64,000 bases of DNA from JAGPUQ01 sp049325095 (GCA_049325095.1 JBMOPO010000036.1:1-64000); one strand, 5' to 3'; shown: positions 8,108 to 20,070, counted from the first letter of the stretch. Numbers and translations: made by a program. Notes: generated by a model not told the origin, from the sequence alone.

Positions 8108-9685
8108 ATGACCGAAGGCGGACTGTCGCTCTGGATTCTGGGCCTGCAGATCTTTGCGGTGGGGATTCTCGCCCTGCTGGTGATCGGCGTGCTGGGCCTG
8201 ACGTGGATGTACTTGGTCGATGTCCGCCAGCGCCAGCACGCCATCCGGCGCAACTATCCGATCATCGGCCGCTTCCGCTACCTGTTCGAGCGTCTGGGTT
8301 ACTTTTTCCGCCAGTATTTCTACGCCCTCGACCGCGAAGAGAAGCCGTTCAACCGCACCCAGCGCTCCTGGGTCTACCGGGCGGCCAAGAACCAGGACAG
8401 CACGGTGGCCTTCGGCTCCACGCTGGACCTGGCCGCTCCGGGCGCGGTGCTGTTCGTGCCCGACGTCTTCCCCACCCTGGCCGAGGACGCAGTGGCGGAC
8501 GGCCCGCTGACCATCGGGCCCTACTGCCCCAAGCCCTTCGTCGCCGGCTCGTTCTTCAACATCTCGGCGCTGAGCTATGGCGCCATCTCCAGGGTGGCGC
8601 TCCAGGCGCTGTCGCGGGGGGCCGCGCGCGCCGGCTGCTGGCTCAATACCGGCGAGGGTGGGCTCGCGCCCTACCACCTGGAGGGCGGCTGCGATCTGGT
8701 GTTCCAGATCGGCACCGCCAAGTACGGGGTCCGCGACAACCGCGGCGAACTGAGCGACGACCTGCTGCGCGCCATCGCCGCCCGCGACCAGGTGCGCATG
8801 TTCGAAATCAAGCTGAGCCAGGGCGCCAAACCCGGCAAGGGCGGCATCCTGCCCGGGATCAAGGTCACCGCGGAGGTGGCCCGGATCCGCGGCATCCCGC
8901 CGGGCCGCGATTCGATCAGCCCCAATGGCCATCCCGACATCCGCAATGTCGGCCAGTTGCTCGACCGCATCGAACACATCCGCACGGTGACCGGCAAGCC
9001 GGTGGGCTTCAAGCTGGTGGTCGGCGGCGGCGACTTTTTCGATCAGTTGTGCCAAACCGTGCTCGACCGCGGCGCCGAGCGCTGGGCGCCCGACTTCATC
9101 ACCCTCGACAGCGGCGACGGCGGCAGCGGCGCGGCGCCCCAGAGCCTGATGGATCACGCCGGGCTGTCGATCCGGGAAAGCCTGCCCGCGGTGCTCGACC
9201 GGCTCGCCGCCTACGGCCTGCGCGAGCGCATCCGGGTGATCGCCGCCGGCAAGCTGATCATGCCGGTGGACGTCGCCTGGGCACTGGCGGTGGGCGCAGA
9301 CTTCGTGGTTTCGGCGCGCGGCTTCATGTTCGCCCTGGGCTGCATCCAGGCGATGCAGTGCAATCGCAACACCTGCCCCACCGGGGTCACCACCCACGAC
9401 CCGGATCTGCAGAAGGGACTCGACCCCGCCGACAAGGCGATCCGCGTCGCCCAGTACGTCGAGAACCTGCGCAAGGAAGTGGGGGTGATCGCCCACAGTT
9501 GCGGCGTCGAAAGTCCGCGCGCCCTGCGCCGCCACCACGCGCGCATCGTCACCGAACTGGGCCAGTCCGAGCCGCTCGACCAGTACTACGCCAAGGCCGC
9601 GGCCCAGAACCCCGTGTTCCCGCCCGCCCTCCATCGCGCCCCGCCGGCGGTGCAACCGCTGTCCCTCCAGGAGAAACTGCCATGA
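8108..9685 (+). CDS. membrane-anchored FMN-binding glutamate synthase-family protein
   Basis: A 525-residue protein with one N-terminal membrane segment (about residues 7-32) followed by a glutamate-synthase-type FMN TIM barrel. Seen in the barrel: NISALSYGAIS, KPGKGGILPG, and the 3Fe-4S ligand pattern CX5CX4C (CIQAMQCNRNTC) about 100 residues from the C-terminus. In glutamate synthase this domain joins ammonia and 2-oxoglutarate, but here the amidotransferase domain and a GltD partner are both absent, so a different reaction or electron acceptor is likely. The true start is ATG 8108 with a GAGG Shine-Dalgarno; the earlier in-frame ATG would place a long polar leader before the anchor. Its stop overlaps the DoxX gene by 4 bases (ATGA). 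Confidence 0.88.
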   Translation: MTEGGLSLWILGLQIFAVGILALLVIGVLGLTWMYLVDVRQRQHAIRRNYPIIGRFRYLFERLGYFFRQYFYALDREEKPFNRTQRSWVYRAAKNQDSTVAFGSTLDLAAPGAVLFVPDVFPTLAEDAVADGPLTIGPYCPKPFVAGSFFNISALSYGAISRVALQALSRGAARAGCWLNTGEGGLAPYHLEGGCDLVFQIGTAKYGVRDNRGELSDDLLRAIAARDQVRMFEIKLSQGAKPGKGGILPGIKVTAEVARIRGIPPGRDSISPNGHPDIRNVGQLLDRIEHIRTVTGKPVGFKLVVGGGDFFDQLCQTVLDRGAERWAPDFITLDSGDGGSGAAPQSLMDHAGLSIRESLPAVLDRLAAYGLRERIRVIAAGKLIMPVDVAWALAVGADFVVSARGFMFALGCIQAMQCNRNTCPTGVTTHDPDLQKGLDPADKAIRVAQYVENLRKEVGVIAHSCGVESPRALRRHHARIVTELGQSEPLDQYYAKAAAQNPVFPPALHRAPPAVQPLSLQEKLP

Positions 9686-10344
9686 GCCCACTGCGCTCGA
9701 CCTATATCCGGTTCCACCGGGGCCTGTTCGGCCGGCTGCGCCACCTCGACGGCCTGCCGCCGCTGCTGCTGCGGCTCTACCTGGCGCCGGTGATGATCGC
9801 CGCGGGGTTGCACAAATTCCGCACCTGGGAGGATATGGTGGCCTGGTTCGGCAATCCGGAGTGGGGCCTGGGGCTGCCGGCCCCGGCACTGATGGTGGCC
9901 CTGGCGGCGGGCGCCGAGCTGGGCGGCGGCCTGGCGCTGCTGATCGGCTTCGCGGTGCGCTGGGCGGCCGTCCCGCTGCTGGTCTCGATGGCGGTGGCCG
10001 CCGGCGCGGTGCACTGGGAGCACGGCTGGTTCGCCATCGCGCCCGCGGATCCGGACACCAGCACCGCCAAGGTGCTGGCCATGGCGGGCATCCCGGCAGC
10101 CCAGCGCAGCCTGGAGAACAGCGTCGAGGTGGGCAAGCGGCTGGAGGCCGCGCGCAACCTGCTGCGCGAACACGGCAACTACCAGTGGCTGACCGAAAAG
10201 GGCACCTTTGTGGTACTCAACAACGGCATCGAATTCGCCGCCACCTATTTCATCATGTTGCTGAGCCTGTTCTTCACCGGCGGCGGCCGCTATTTCAGCA
10301 TCGACTACTGGCTGGCGCGCCGCGCCGGGCTCGCTCCCCGCTGA
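9682..10344 (+). CDS. DoxX-family membrane protein
   Basis: A 220-residue membrane protein. The first membrane segment carries the DoxX-type pattern LRLYLAPVMIAAGLHKF (about residues 29-47), followed by two more hydrophobic stretches (about 66-88 and 92-112) and a final one near 185-203. Between the third and last segments is a roughly 65-residue polar loop, longer than in minimal DoxX proteins. DoxX proteins are linked in general to quinone or thiosulfate redox chemistry at the membrane, but no function can be assigned here. ATG 9682 overlaps the upstream flavoprotein stop, so both are probably made together and may form one membrane complex. Confidence 0.82.
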   Translation: MSPLRSTYIRFHRGLFGRLRHLDGLPPLLLRLYLAPVMIAAGLHKFRTWEDMVAWFGNPEWGLGLPAPALMVALAAGAELGGGLALLIGFAVRWAAVPLLVSMAVAAGAVHWEHGWFAIAPADPDTSTAKVLAMAGIPAAQRSLENSVEVGKRLEAARNLLREHGNYQWLTEKGTFVVLNNGIEFAATYFIMLLSLFFTGGGRYFSIDYWLARRAGLAPR

Positions 10345-10421
10345 GGGCCGGTTCGTTCGGGTCGCGGCGCCGTGTTACCATCGGCGCCGTTTTTCTTTCC
10401 GCGTGCAATACGACTTTCATC

Positions 10422-10425
10422 GGAG
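10422..10425 (+). promoter_or_regulatory. Shine-Dalgarno GGAG that supports an ATT start for rhlB
   Basis: GGAG lies 8 bases upstream of an in-frame ATT at 10434. There is no in-frame ATG, GTG or TTG between the DoxX gene and residue 68 of the helicase, so this site decides the start. Confidence 0.5.
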
Positions 10426-10433
10426 TACCCGCC

Positions 10434-11759
<1,326 letters not shown>

Positions 11760-11970
11760 GCGCCGGTAAAATTGGCGTCGCGAGTGAAGGCGCCCATTCC
11801 GCGGCTGCGAAGCGATCGCAGTGCATGGCAATACCCGAGGATTGCGAGCAGCCCCGGAACGAGAACTGCCGGGCGCGGCAGCGAGCTTCACCAGCGCTGA
11901 ACCGCGGCGGTTTTTCGCCGCTCGCCCTTGGTGCGACAATGCCGGCCTCCTCCAGCAACGGACCGGCACC

Positions 11971-13170
11971 ATGGCCAGACCCCTCGCGGGCATCCGCGTC
12001 CTCGACCTGACCCACATCCTCTCCGGGCCCTTCGCCACCATGACCCTGGCCGATCTGGGCGCCGAGGTGGTCAAGGTCGAGCCGCCCGAGGGGGAGCGCA
12101 CCCGCCGCCTGCTGGCCGACGATCCCCGGCACTCGATCGCCGGCATGGGCGCCTACTTTCTCTGCCTGTCGCGCAACAAGAAGAGCCTGGTGGTCGATCT
12201 CAAGACCGCGGCCGGCCGCGAGCTCTTCTACGAGCTGGCGCGCAAGGCCGACATCGTCTGCGACAACTTCAGCGTCGGCGTCACCGCCAAGCTGGGCATC
12301 GACCACGACCGCCTCGCCGCCATCAACCCGCGCATCATCACCTGCTCGATCACCGGCTTCGGCGAGACCGGGCCGGGTCGCAACCGCACCGCCTTCGACC
12401 AAGTGGTGCAGGCCTACGGCGGCAACATGTCGATCACCGGCTTCGACGCCGGACACCCGCTGCGCTCCGGGCTGCCCATCGCCGACCTGGGCGGCAGCCT
12501 GTTCGGGCTGGCCGGCATCCTCACCGCGCTCTACGAGCGCGAGCGCAGCGGCCTCGGCCAGCATCTGGACATCTCCATGCTCGACGGCCAGATCGCCATG
12601 ATGAGCTACATGGCCACCATGTACTTTCTGTCCGGGGAGGATCCGGAGCCGATCGGCAACTCCCACTTCGTGCACGTGCCCTACAACAGTTTCGCCACCC
12701 GCGACGGCGCCATCGTCATCGCGGTGATCTTCGACGAGTTCTGGCAGAGCCTGCTCGAGGTGCTCGGCGCCGACGACCTGCGCCGCCCGGAATTCGACCG
12801 CCAGCCCGGGCGGCTGGCCCACAAGCGATGGATCGAGGATCGGGTGGCGGAGATCTTCGCCACCGACACCACTGCGCATTGGCTCGAGAAGCTCGAAGCC
12901 GTGCGCATCCCCTGCGCGCCGGTCAACCGCTTCAGCCAGGCGCTGGCCGACCCCCAGGTCCGCCACCGCGAGATGGTGGTCGAGGTCCGCCATCCCGCGG
13001 GCGGCAGCACCTTCGCCCCGGGCAATCCGATCAAACTGTCGCGCAGCGACCCCGCCGGCTTCGCGCCGGCGCCGCTGCTGGGCGAGCACAGCGAAGCGGT
13101 ATTGAAGGAGTGGCTGGGGCTGGACGACGGCGGCATCGCCCGCTGGAGAGCGGCCGGGGCGACCCGTTGA
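11971..13170 (+). CDS. CaiB/BaiF-type class III CoA-transferase
   Basis: Transfers CoA between an acyl-CoA donor and a carboxylate acceptor, probably activating an organic acid for degradation. The 399-residue length and N-terminal LAGIRVLDLTHILSGPFATM are typical of family III transferases. Asp172 in ADLGGSLFG lies where the family's catalytic Asp (169 in CaiB and Frc) is expected. Further family segments are NKKSLVVDLK and HLDISMLDGQ. ATG 11971 is chosen because it directly precedes the conserved N-terminus; longer in-frame starts add unrelated sequence. The aldehyde dehydrogenase gene follows 74 bases later, suggesting joint catabolic use. Substrate unknown. Confidence 0.9.
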   Translation: MARPLAGIRVLDLTHILSGPFATMTLADLGAEVVKVEPPEGERTRRLLADDPRHSIAGMGAYFLCLSRNKKSLVVDLKTAAGRELFYELARKADIVCDNFSVGVTAKLGIDHDRLAAINPRIITCSITGFGETGPGRNRTAFDQVVQAYGGNMSITGFDAGHPLRSGLPIADLGGSLFGLAGILTALYERERSGLGQHLDISMLDGQIAMMSYMATMYFLSGEDPEPIGNSHFVHVPYNSFATRDGAIVIAVIFDEFWQSLLEVLGADDLRRPEFDRQPGRLAHKRWIEDRVAEIFATDTTAHWLEKLEAVRIPCAPVNRFSQALADPQVRHREMVVEVRHPAGGSTFAPGNPIKLSRSDPAGFAPAPLLGEHSEAVLKEWLGLDDGGIARWRAAGATR

Positions 13171-13244
13171 TTGGACCCGGGTTTGCCGGCGCCGGCGGGC
13201 AGCGCTAGGATCGGGGCCAGACCACTTCGCACCGGGAGACCCGC

Positions 13245-14663
13245 ATGAAGGTCCGCGACAAGTTCTATATCGATGGCACCTGGGTGGTGCCGGAGGGCAG
13301 CACCGCGCTGGAGGTGATCGACGCCTCCACCGAAGAGGTCATGGGCCGCGTGCCGGCGGGCTCGGCGGCCGACGCCGATCGCGCCGCGAACGCCGCCGCC
13401 CGCGCCTTCGAGTCCTGGGGGCTGACCGCGCCCGAGGAGCGCCGCACCCTGCTGCGCAAGCTGCGCGAGGGGCTCGCCGCCCGCACCCGCGAGCTGGCCG
13501 AGATCATGGCCGGCGAGGTCGGCATGCCGCTCGCCCTGAGCGAACGCATTCAGGCCGGGCTGCCGCTGGTCAGCCTCGACAACTTCATCCGCATCCTCGC
13601 CGATTACCGGTTCGAGGAACGCATCGGCAACTCCCTGGTGGTGAAGGAGCCGGTCGGCGTGGTGGCCGCCATCACCCCCTGGAACTACCCGCTGCACCAG
13701 ATCATGGCCAAGGTCAGCCCGGCGCTCGCCGCCGGCTGCACGGTGATCGTCAAGCCCAGCGAGCTGGCGCCGCTGACCGCCTTCGTCCTCGCCGAGGAAG
13801 TGGACCGCGCCGGTTTCCCGCCCGGCGTGTTCAACCTGATCACCGGACTGGGCCCGGTGGTGGGCGAGGCGCTCGCCAGCCATCCCCGGGTGGACATGGT
13901 GTCCTTCACCGGCTCCACCCGCGCCGGCAAGCGGGTCGCCGAGCTGGCCGCGCAGACGGTCAAGAAGGTCGCGCTGGAACTCGGCGGCAAGTCGGCATCC
14001 CTCATTCTGGAGGACGCCGACCTCGACCAGGCGGTGCGCGGCACCGTCAACGACTGCTACTTCAACAGCGGTCAGACCTGCGCCGCCCACACCCGCATGC
14101 TGGTACCCCGCTCCCTGTACCAACGCGCCGCCGAAAAGGCGCGCGAGGTCGCCGAATCCTTCACCCTGGGGCCGGCCACGGATCCCAAGGCCAAGCTCGG
14201 GCCGCTGATCTCCAAGACCCAGCAGGAGCGGGTGCGCACCTATATCCGCAAGGGCCTCGAGGAGGGCGCGAAACTGCTCACCGGCGGCCCCGAACAACCG
14301 GAAAACCTGCCCCGGGGCTACTTCGTCAAACCCACGGTGTTCGGCGAGGTGGACCCCAAGATGACCATCGCCCAGGAGGAGATCTTCGGCCCGGTGCTGA
14401 GCATCATCCCCTACGACGACGAGGACGAAGCCGTGCGCATCGCCAACGACACCCCCTACGGCCTGTCCGGCGGGGTGTGGTCGAAAGACGAGGCCCACGC
14501 CCGCGCCGTGGCGCGCCGGATCCGCGCCGGCCAGGTGATCATCAACGGCGGCGACTTCAACATGATGGCTCCCTTCGGCGGCTACAAGCAGTCCGGCCAC
14601 GGCCGGGAACACGGCCCCTACGGCCTGGAGGAATACCTGCAGACCAAGGCCCTGCAACTGTGA
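13245..14663 (+). CDS. NAD(P)-dependent aldehyde dehydrogenase
   Basis: Oxidises an aldehyde to a carboxylic acid with NAD(P)+. The 472-residue protein has all family catalytic residues: Asn147 in ITPWNYP, general base Glu245 in ALELGGKS, and nucleophile Cys279 in FNSGQTCA; the cofactor-binding FTGSTRAGK lies at 221-229. It begins at ATG 13245 behind a GGGAG Shine-Dalgarno. Placement after the CoA-transferase suggests aldehyde to acid to acyl-CoA processing, but this is inference. Substrate specificity cannot be read from sequence. Confidence 0.94.
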   Translation: MKVRDKFYIDGTWVVPEGSTALEVIDASTEEVMGRVPAGSAADADRAANAAARAFESWGLTAPEERRTLLRKLREGLAARTRELAEIMAGEVGMPLALSERIQAGLPLVSLDNFIRILADYRFEERIGNSLVVKEPVGVVAAITPWNYPLHQIMAKVSPALAAGCTVIVKPSELAPLTAFVLAEEVDRAGFPPGVFNLITGLGPVVGEALASHPRVDMVSFTGSTRAGKRVAELAAQTVKKVALELGGKSASLILEDADLDQAVRGTVNDCYFNSGQTCAAHTRMLVPRSLYQRAAEKAREVAESFTLGPATDPKAKLGPLISKTQQERVRTYIRKGLEEGAKLLTGGPEQPENLPRGYFVKPTVFGEVDPKMTIAQEEIFGPVLSIIPYDDEDEAVRIANDTPYGLSGGVWSKDEAHARAVARRIRAGQVIINGGDFNMMAPFGGYKQSGHGREHGPYGLEEYLQTKALQL

Positions 14664-14716
14664 GGCACCGCGCCGGCCGGCCGCAATGAAATCCAACCCC
14701 GGCGGTCGAAGCATCG

Positions 14717-15538
14717 ATGCTGGTTGATCTGCACTGCCACTCCACCGCCTCCGACGGCAAGCTCGATCCCGCCGCGCTGGTGGCCCGCGCCCGCGGGCGC
14801 GGCGTCGAGGTGCTGGCGATCACCGATCACGACAGCGTCGCCGCCTATGCCGAGCTGAGCCCGGACCTCACCGCCGGACTGCGCCTGGTGCCGGGCATCG
14901 AACTCTCCGCCCAGTGGCGGGGGCAGACCATCCACGTGGTCGGCCTCGACATCGACCCGCACTGCGGCGCCATCGCCGAGGCCGTGGCGGTACAGCGCGC
15001 CGCCCGCCTGCGGCGCGCGCTGGCGATCGCCGAACGCCTCTCCCGCAAGGGTCTCGGCGATCTCACCGGCGCGGTGATCGAACTCGGCGCGCGCCTCAGC
15101 GTCGGCCGCCCCCATATCGCCGAGCTGCTGGTCGACCGCGGCCAGGCGCGCTCCACCGACGACGCCTTTCGCAAACACCTGGGCAGCGGCTGCATCGGCG
15201 ACGTCACCAGCGAATGGGCGGCCCTGGATCAGGTGGTCGCCTGGATCCGCGAGGCCGGCGGCAGCGCGGTGATCGCCCACCCGGAGAAATACCAACTGAC
15301 CCGCACCCGGCTGCGGGAGCTGGTGGCGGACTTCCGCGCCGCCGGCGGCGCCGCCCTGGAAGTGGTATCCGGACGCCAGCCGGCGCACGAGTCGCACCTG
15401 CTGGCCAAACTCTGCGCCGAGACGGGGCTCGCCGCCTCCACCGGCTCGGACTTTCACCAGCCCGACCAGTTCTGGGCCGAGCTGGGCAGCCAGCCCGCCC
15501 TGCCCGACGGCTGCGTACCGGTCTGGGACCGCTGGTAG
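14717..15538 (+). CDS. rnm: PHP-domain phosphoesterase, RNase AM (YciV/TrpH) family
   Basis: A 273-residue PHP-domain enzyme. Metal ligands are evident in MLVDLHCHSTASDG (first HxH), AITDHDS, the Glu in VPGIELSA, the later VIAHPEKY, and the C-terminal GSDFHQ. Family members are 5'-3' exoribonuclease/3',5'-nucleotide bisphosphate phosphatases that trim 5' ends of rRNA precursors, expected to act in the cytoplasm. The length matches YciV (about 290). No strong ribosome-binding site precedes ATG 14717. The amidotransferase gene follows 11 bases downstream. Confidence 0.86.
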   Translation: MLVDLHCHSTASDGKLDPAALVARARGRGVEVLAITDHDSVAAYAELSPDLTAGLRLVPGIELSAQWRGQTIHVVGLDIDPHCGAIAEAVAVQRAARLRRALAIAERLSRKGLGDLTGAVIELGARLSVGRPHIAELLVDRGQARSTDDAFRKHLGSGCIGDVTSEWAALDQVVAWIREAGGSAVIAHPEKYQLTRTRLRELVADFRAAGGAALEVVSGRQPAHESHLLAKLCAETGLAASTGSDFHQPDQFWAELGSQPALPDGCVPVWDRW

Positions 15539-15549
15539 ACCAAGCGCCC

Positions 15550-16278
15550 GTGCAGCGCCTGGGCCTGCTCGAGACCGACATCCTGGACCCGGACCTGGCC
15601 GCCGGGTTCGGCTCCTACGGGCAGATGTTCGCGCGCTGGTTCGACCGCCTCGGCGGCAACCTTGGCTATCGTTACTACCAGGTGCAGCAGGGCGAACTGC
15701 CGCGCGACCCGGCGGAGTGCGACGCCTATCTGATCACCGGCTCGCGGGCCGGCGTCCAGGACGATCTCGACTGGCTGCCGCCGCTGCGCGCCTGGCTGCG
15801 CGACTTCCACGCCCGCGGCGCGCGCCTCATCGGCATCTGCTTCGGCCACCAGTTGATCGCCGACACCCTGGGCGGGCGCGCCGAGCGATCCGCCCGCGGC
15901 TGGGGCCTCGGGGTCCGCGCCGAGCGGGTCCATGCCGCGCACTGGCCGGCGCGGTTCGGCGCCCCGCCGCCAGCGACCCTGCGCCTGCTCTACAGCCACC
16001 AGGACCAGGTGACCCGGCCGCCGCCGGGGGCGGTCACCTTCGCCGGCAGCGACTTCTGCCCCCATGCCGCGCTCGCCATCGGCGACCACATCCTGAGCTT
16101 CCAGGGCCACCCGGAATTCACCCGCGACTACCTGCGCGCACTGCTGGCCCGCCGCCGCCAGCACCTGGGCGAGGCCGCCTGGCGGGCCGCGCTGGAGTCC
16201 CTCGCCCAGCCCACGGACGAAGCCGCGGTGGGCCGCTGGCTGCTGGCGTTCATCGGCGCGCGGCCGGGTCCCGGCTGA
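15550..16278 (+). CDS. class I glutamine amidotransferase-like protein
   Basis: A stand-alone 242-residue class I glutamine amidotransferase domain resembling the GMP-synthase-like group. The catalytic triad is visible: Cys97 in IGICFGHQL, His187 and Glu189 in FQGHPEF. Such free-standing domains may hydrolyse glutamine for an unknown partner or act as gamma-glutamyl hydrolases. Start is GTG 15550, the first usable codon after the PHP gene, 11 bases downstream of it, and gives the normal lead QRLGLLETD. It converges with the DUF488 gene across a 6-base gap. Partner and substrate unknown. Confidence 0.85.
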   Translation: MQRLGLLETDILDPDLAAGFGSYGQMFARWFDRLGGNLGYRYYQVQQGELPRDPAECDAYLITGSRAGVQDDLDWLPPLRAWLRDFHARGARLIGICFGHQLIADTLGGRAERSARGWGLGVRAERVHAAHWPARFGAPPPATLRLLYSHQDQVTRPPPGAVTFAGSDFCPHAALAIGDHILSFQGHPEFTRDYLRALLARRRQHLGEAAWRAALESLAQPTDEAAVGRWLLAFIGARPGPG

Positions 16279-16284
16279 GGCATC

Positions 16285-16674
16285 TCAATCGGCGAGCGCC
16301 GCGCCGCGCTCCCGCAACAGCTCGCGCAGCAGCGCGCGGTGGCAGCGATCCTCCCGTTCACAGTAGCAGCCGACCGAAAAGTCGGTGCGGTGCGACAGCG
16401 CGGCCAGCAGTGCGAGCGCATGGGCGGCCTCCGGGCGCCGCATTGCGGCGCGATAGCGGTCGCGGAACTGCCGCCACTGCGCCGCGGTCCCGACCGCCCG
16501 GCCGAGTTTCAGGGTCTCCGGATCCGGCGCGAGCAGCGGAAACCAGACGTCATACCAGTCCCGGCGGGCGAACTCGGTCTTGGGCACCCCGCGCGGGGGC
16601 CTGCGCACCGTGCCGATGCGCAGGCCCTCGCCGGGCACCCGAGGCGTCCCGAGCCGCACGATGCGGATGCTCAT
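16285..16674 (-). CDS. DUF488-family protein
   Basis: A 129-residue protein of the DUF488 (YeaO-like) group: N-terminal IRIVRLGTPR, central PPRGVPKTEFARRDWYDVWFP and the C-terminal signature CYCEREDRCHR with clustered Cys and His. The Cys/His cluster may bind metal, but no activity is established for the family. Its ATG overlaps by 4 bases the stop of the truncated nitronate monooxygenase frame upstream, so it is probably translated from the same message. Confidence 0.82.
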   Translation of the reverse strand: MSIRIVRLGTPRVPGEGLRIGTVRRPPRGVPKTEFARRDWYDVWFPLLAPDPETLKLGRAVGTAAQWRQFRDRYRAAMRRPEAAHALALLAALSHRTDFSVGCYCEREDRCHRALLRELLRERGAALAD

Positions 16675-16883
16675 GACCCGCCCGCGGGGCCGCCGTGGCC
16701 ACCGCCGGCTGTTGCTCCCGTGGCCAGCTCACGCGCCCGGCTCCGGGCATCGAGCATCGCGCAGGGCAGGCCGCCGGCCTCGCTGACCGCAGCCGCCAGG
16801 GCGCCGCCCTGCACGCCGGCCATGGGAGCCTGCAGGATGGGCAGTTCCATGCCCAGCAACTCACACAGACGGGTGTCGATCAT
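16671..16883 (-). pseudogene. truncated nitronate monooxygenase (N-terminal remnant)
   Basis: A 70-codon frame whose first 50 or so residues match the start of nitronate monooxygenases (2-nitropropane dioxygenase family, FMN TIM barrel, normally about 330-360 residues): the segment PILQAPMAGVQGGALAAAV, then EAGGL and PCAML. After that the sequence decays into Gly/Ala-rich residues and stops. No continuation of the barrel is found in other frames before DUF488. The FMN site and catalytic His are missing, so this is a deletion remnant. It overlaps the amidotransferase gene by 23 bases upstream and DUF488 by 4 bases downstream. Confidence 0.72.
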
Positions 16884-17589
16884 GCGCCTGCCGATCCGAT
16901 GATGCGCGGGTCAGGTACGCCAGCACCTCGGCCATCAGCCGGTTGATGGCGGTATAACCGGCCGCGGGCGCGGCGAGGATCTGCTGCTCGTCCTGTACGA
17001 AGGCGCCCGCACTGAGCTCGTGCCGGCAGTGCGCGACCAGGGCGCGCGCCGATTCCGGGGTGGTCTCGAGATGAAACTGGAGCCCGATCACCCGCACGCC
17101 CCACTGGAAGGCCTGGTTCTCGCAGGCTGCGCTGCGCGCCAGCCGGCGCGCGCCGGGCGGCAGATCGAAGGTTTCCCCGTGCCAGTGGAAAACACTGACC
17201 TGCGGCGGAAGGACGAAATCCGCGCCCTCCGCGTTGGCGACGCCATGCACCGGAAACCAGCCGATCTCCCGGGCAGGCCCCGGGTAGACCCGTGCGCCGA
17301 GCACTTCCGCGATGAGCTGGGCGCCCAGGCAGATGCCCAGCACCGGCGTACCCAGGCCGATGACCTCGCGGATGAAAGCCTTTTCGGCGGCGAGCCAGGG
17401 CAGCTCGCCGCCGTCGTTGACACTCATGGGACCGCCCAGGATCACCAGCAGGTCGATGTCCCGCGGATCCGGGAAAGCGGCGGCCTCGAACAGCCGGGTG
17501 GCGGTGGTGCGGTAGCCCTGCCCGGCGAGCCAGGGTGCGATGCTGCCGAGCCCTTCGAAGGGGACGTGCTGCAGGTAGTGCGCGCGCAT
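16861..17589 (-). CDS. type 1 glutamine amidotransferase
   Basis: A 242-residue free-standing class I amidotransferase with triad Cys87 (LGICLGAQL), His173 and Glu175 (GLQFHLETT). The N-terminal strand reads MRAHYLQHVPFEGLGSI and the oxyanion region is LGGPMSVND, patterns of the GMP-synthase-like subgroup (YfeJ-like). It is not a close copy of the amidotransferase at 15550. It lies 54 bases downstream of the beta-oxidation gene on the same strand. Substrate unknown. Confidence 0.87.
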   Translation of the reverse strand: MRAHYLQHVPFEGLGSIAPWLAGQGYRTTATRLFEAAAFPDPRDIDLLVILGGPMSVNDGGELPWLAAEKAFIREVIGLGTPVLGICLGAQLIAEVLGARVYPGPAREIGWFPVHGVANAEGADFVLPPQVSVFHWHGETFDLPPGARRLARSAACENQAFQWGVRVIGLQFHLETTPESARALVAHCRHELSAGAFVQDEQQILAAPAAGYTAINRLMAEVLAYLTRASSDRQAHDRHPSV

Positions 17590-17643
17590 CGGGGTCGCTC
17601 CCTGTCGACAATCCGCAGCCGGCGCCGGCGGGCGACCGGATGC

Positions 17644-19728
<2,085 letters not shown>

Positions 19729-19767
19729 GGGAATTCCTCCTTCAGTATGGGTTCACCGGAGCCGGGT

Positions 19768-20061
19768 TCAGTGCCGGCAGCCTTCCAGGACCGCCAGATA
19801 GGGTCCGGCATGGCGGTGGCCGGCGATCACTTCGGCCAGCGTCTGCCCGGCCGGGTTGCGGGCCCGGGGATTGCGCCCGGCGGCGATGAACAGCTCCAGA
19901 AAGGTGGCGAAGTTCTCGGCGCCCATGCCCCGGTAGGCTTTCTCCAGTATGTGGTAGTCGGGATCGACGCCGGCGGGCGGCGCGACCTCGAGAAACCCGC
20001 GCAGCCGGCCTGCGTCGAAGACCTCGCCGATCACCTGCTGCTTGTCTTTCTTCAATGTCAT
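19768..20061 (-). CDS. PA4642-like small protein
   Basis: A 97-residue acidic/basic mixed protein starting MTLKKDKQQVIGEVFD and containing YRGMGAENFATFLELF, resembling by memory the uncharacterised PA4642 family of pseudomonads. The pattern HILEKAYRGMG followed by GRNPRARNPAGQTLAEVI also has a faint ankyrin-repeat flavour. Its GAGG ribosome-binding site overlaps the gatB stop codon, and the gap is 9 bases, so it is the last cistron coupled to gatCAB. Function unknown; a link to translation is only positional. Confidence 0.72.
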   Translation of the reverse strand: MTLKKDKQQVIGEVFDAGRLRGFLEVAPPAGVDPDYHILEKAYRGMGAENFATFLELFIAAGRNPRARNPAGQTLAEVIAGHRHAGPYLAVLEGCRH

Positions 20062-20070
20062 GTCGCCACC

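Noticed and set aside
11903..11920. Hairpin GCGGCG/CGCCGC with a T-rich loop between rhlB and the CoA-transferase gene
   Set aside because: The T residues are in the loop and not after the stem, and the stem lies well downstream of rhlB, so it is not a normal terminator.
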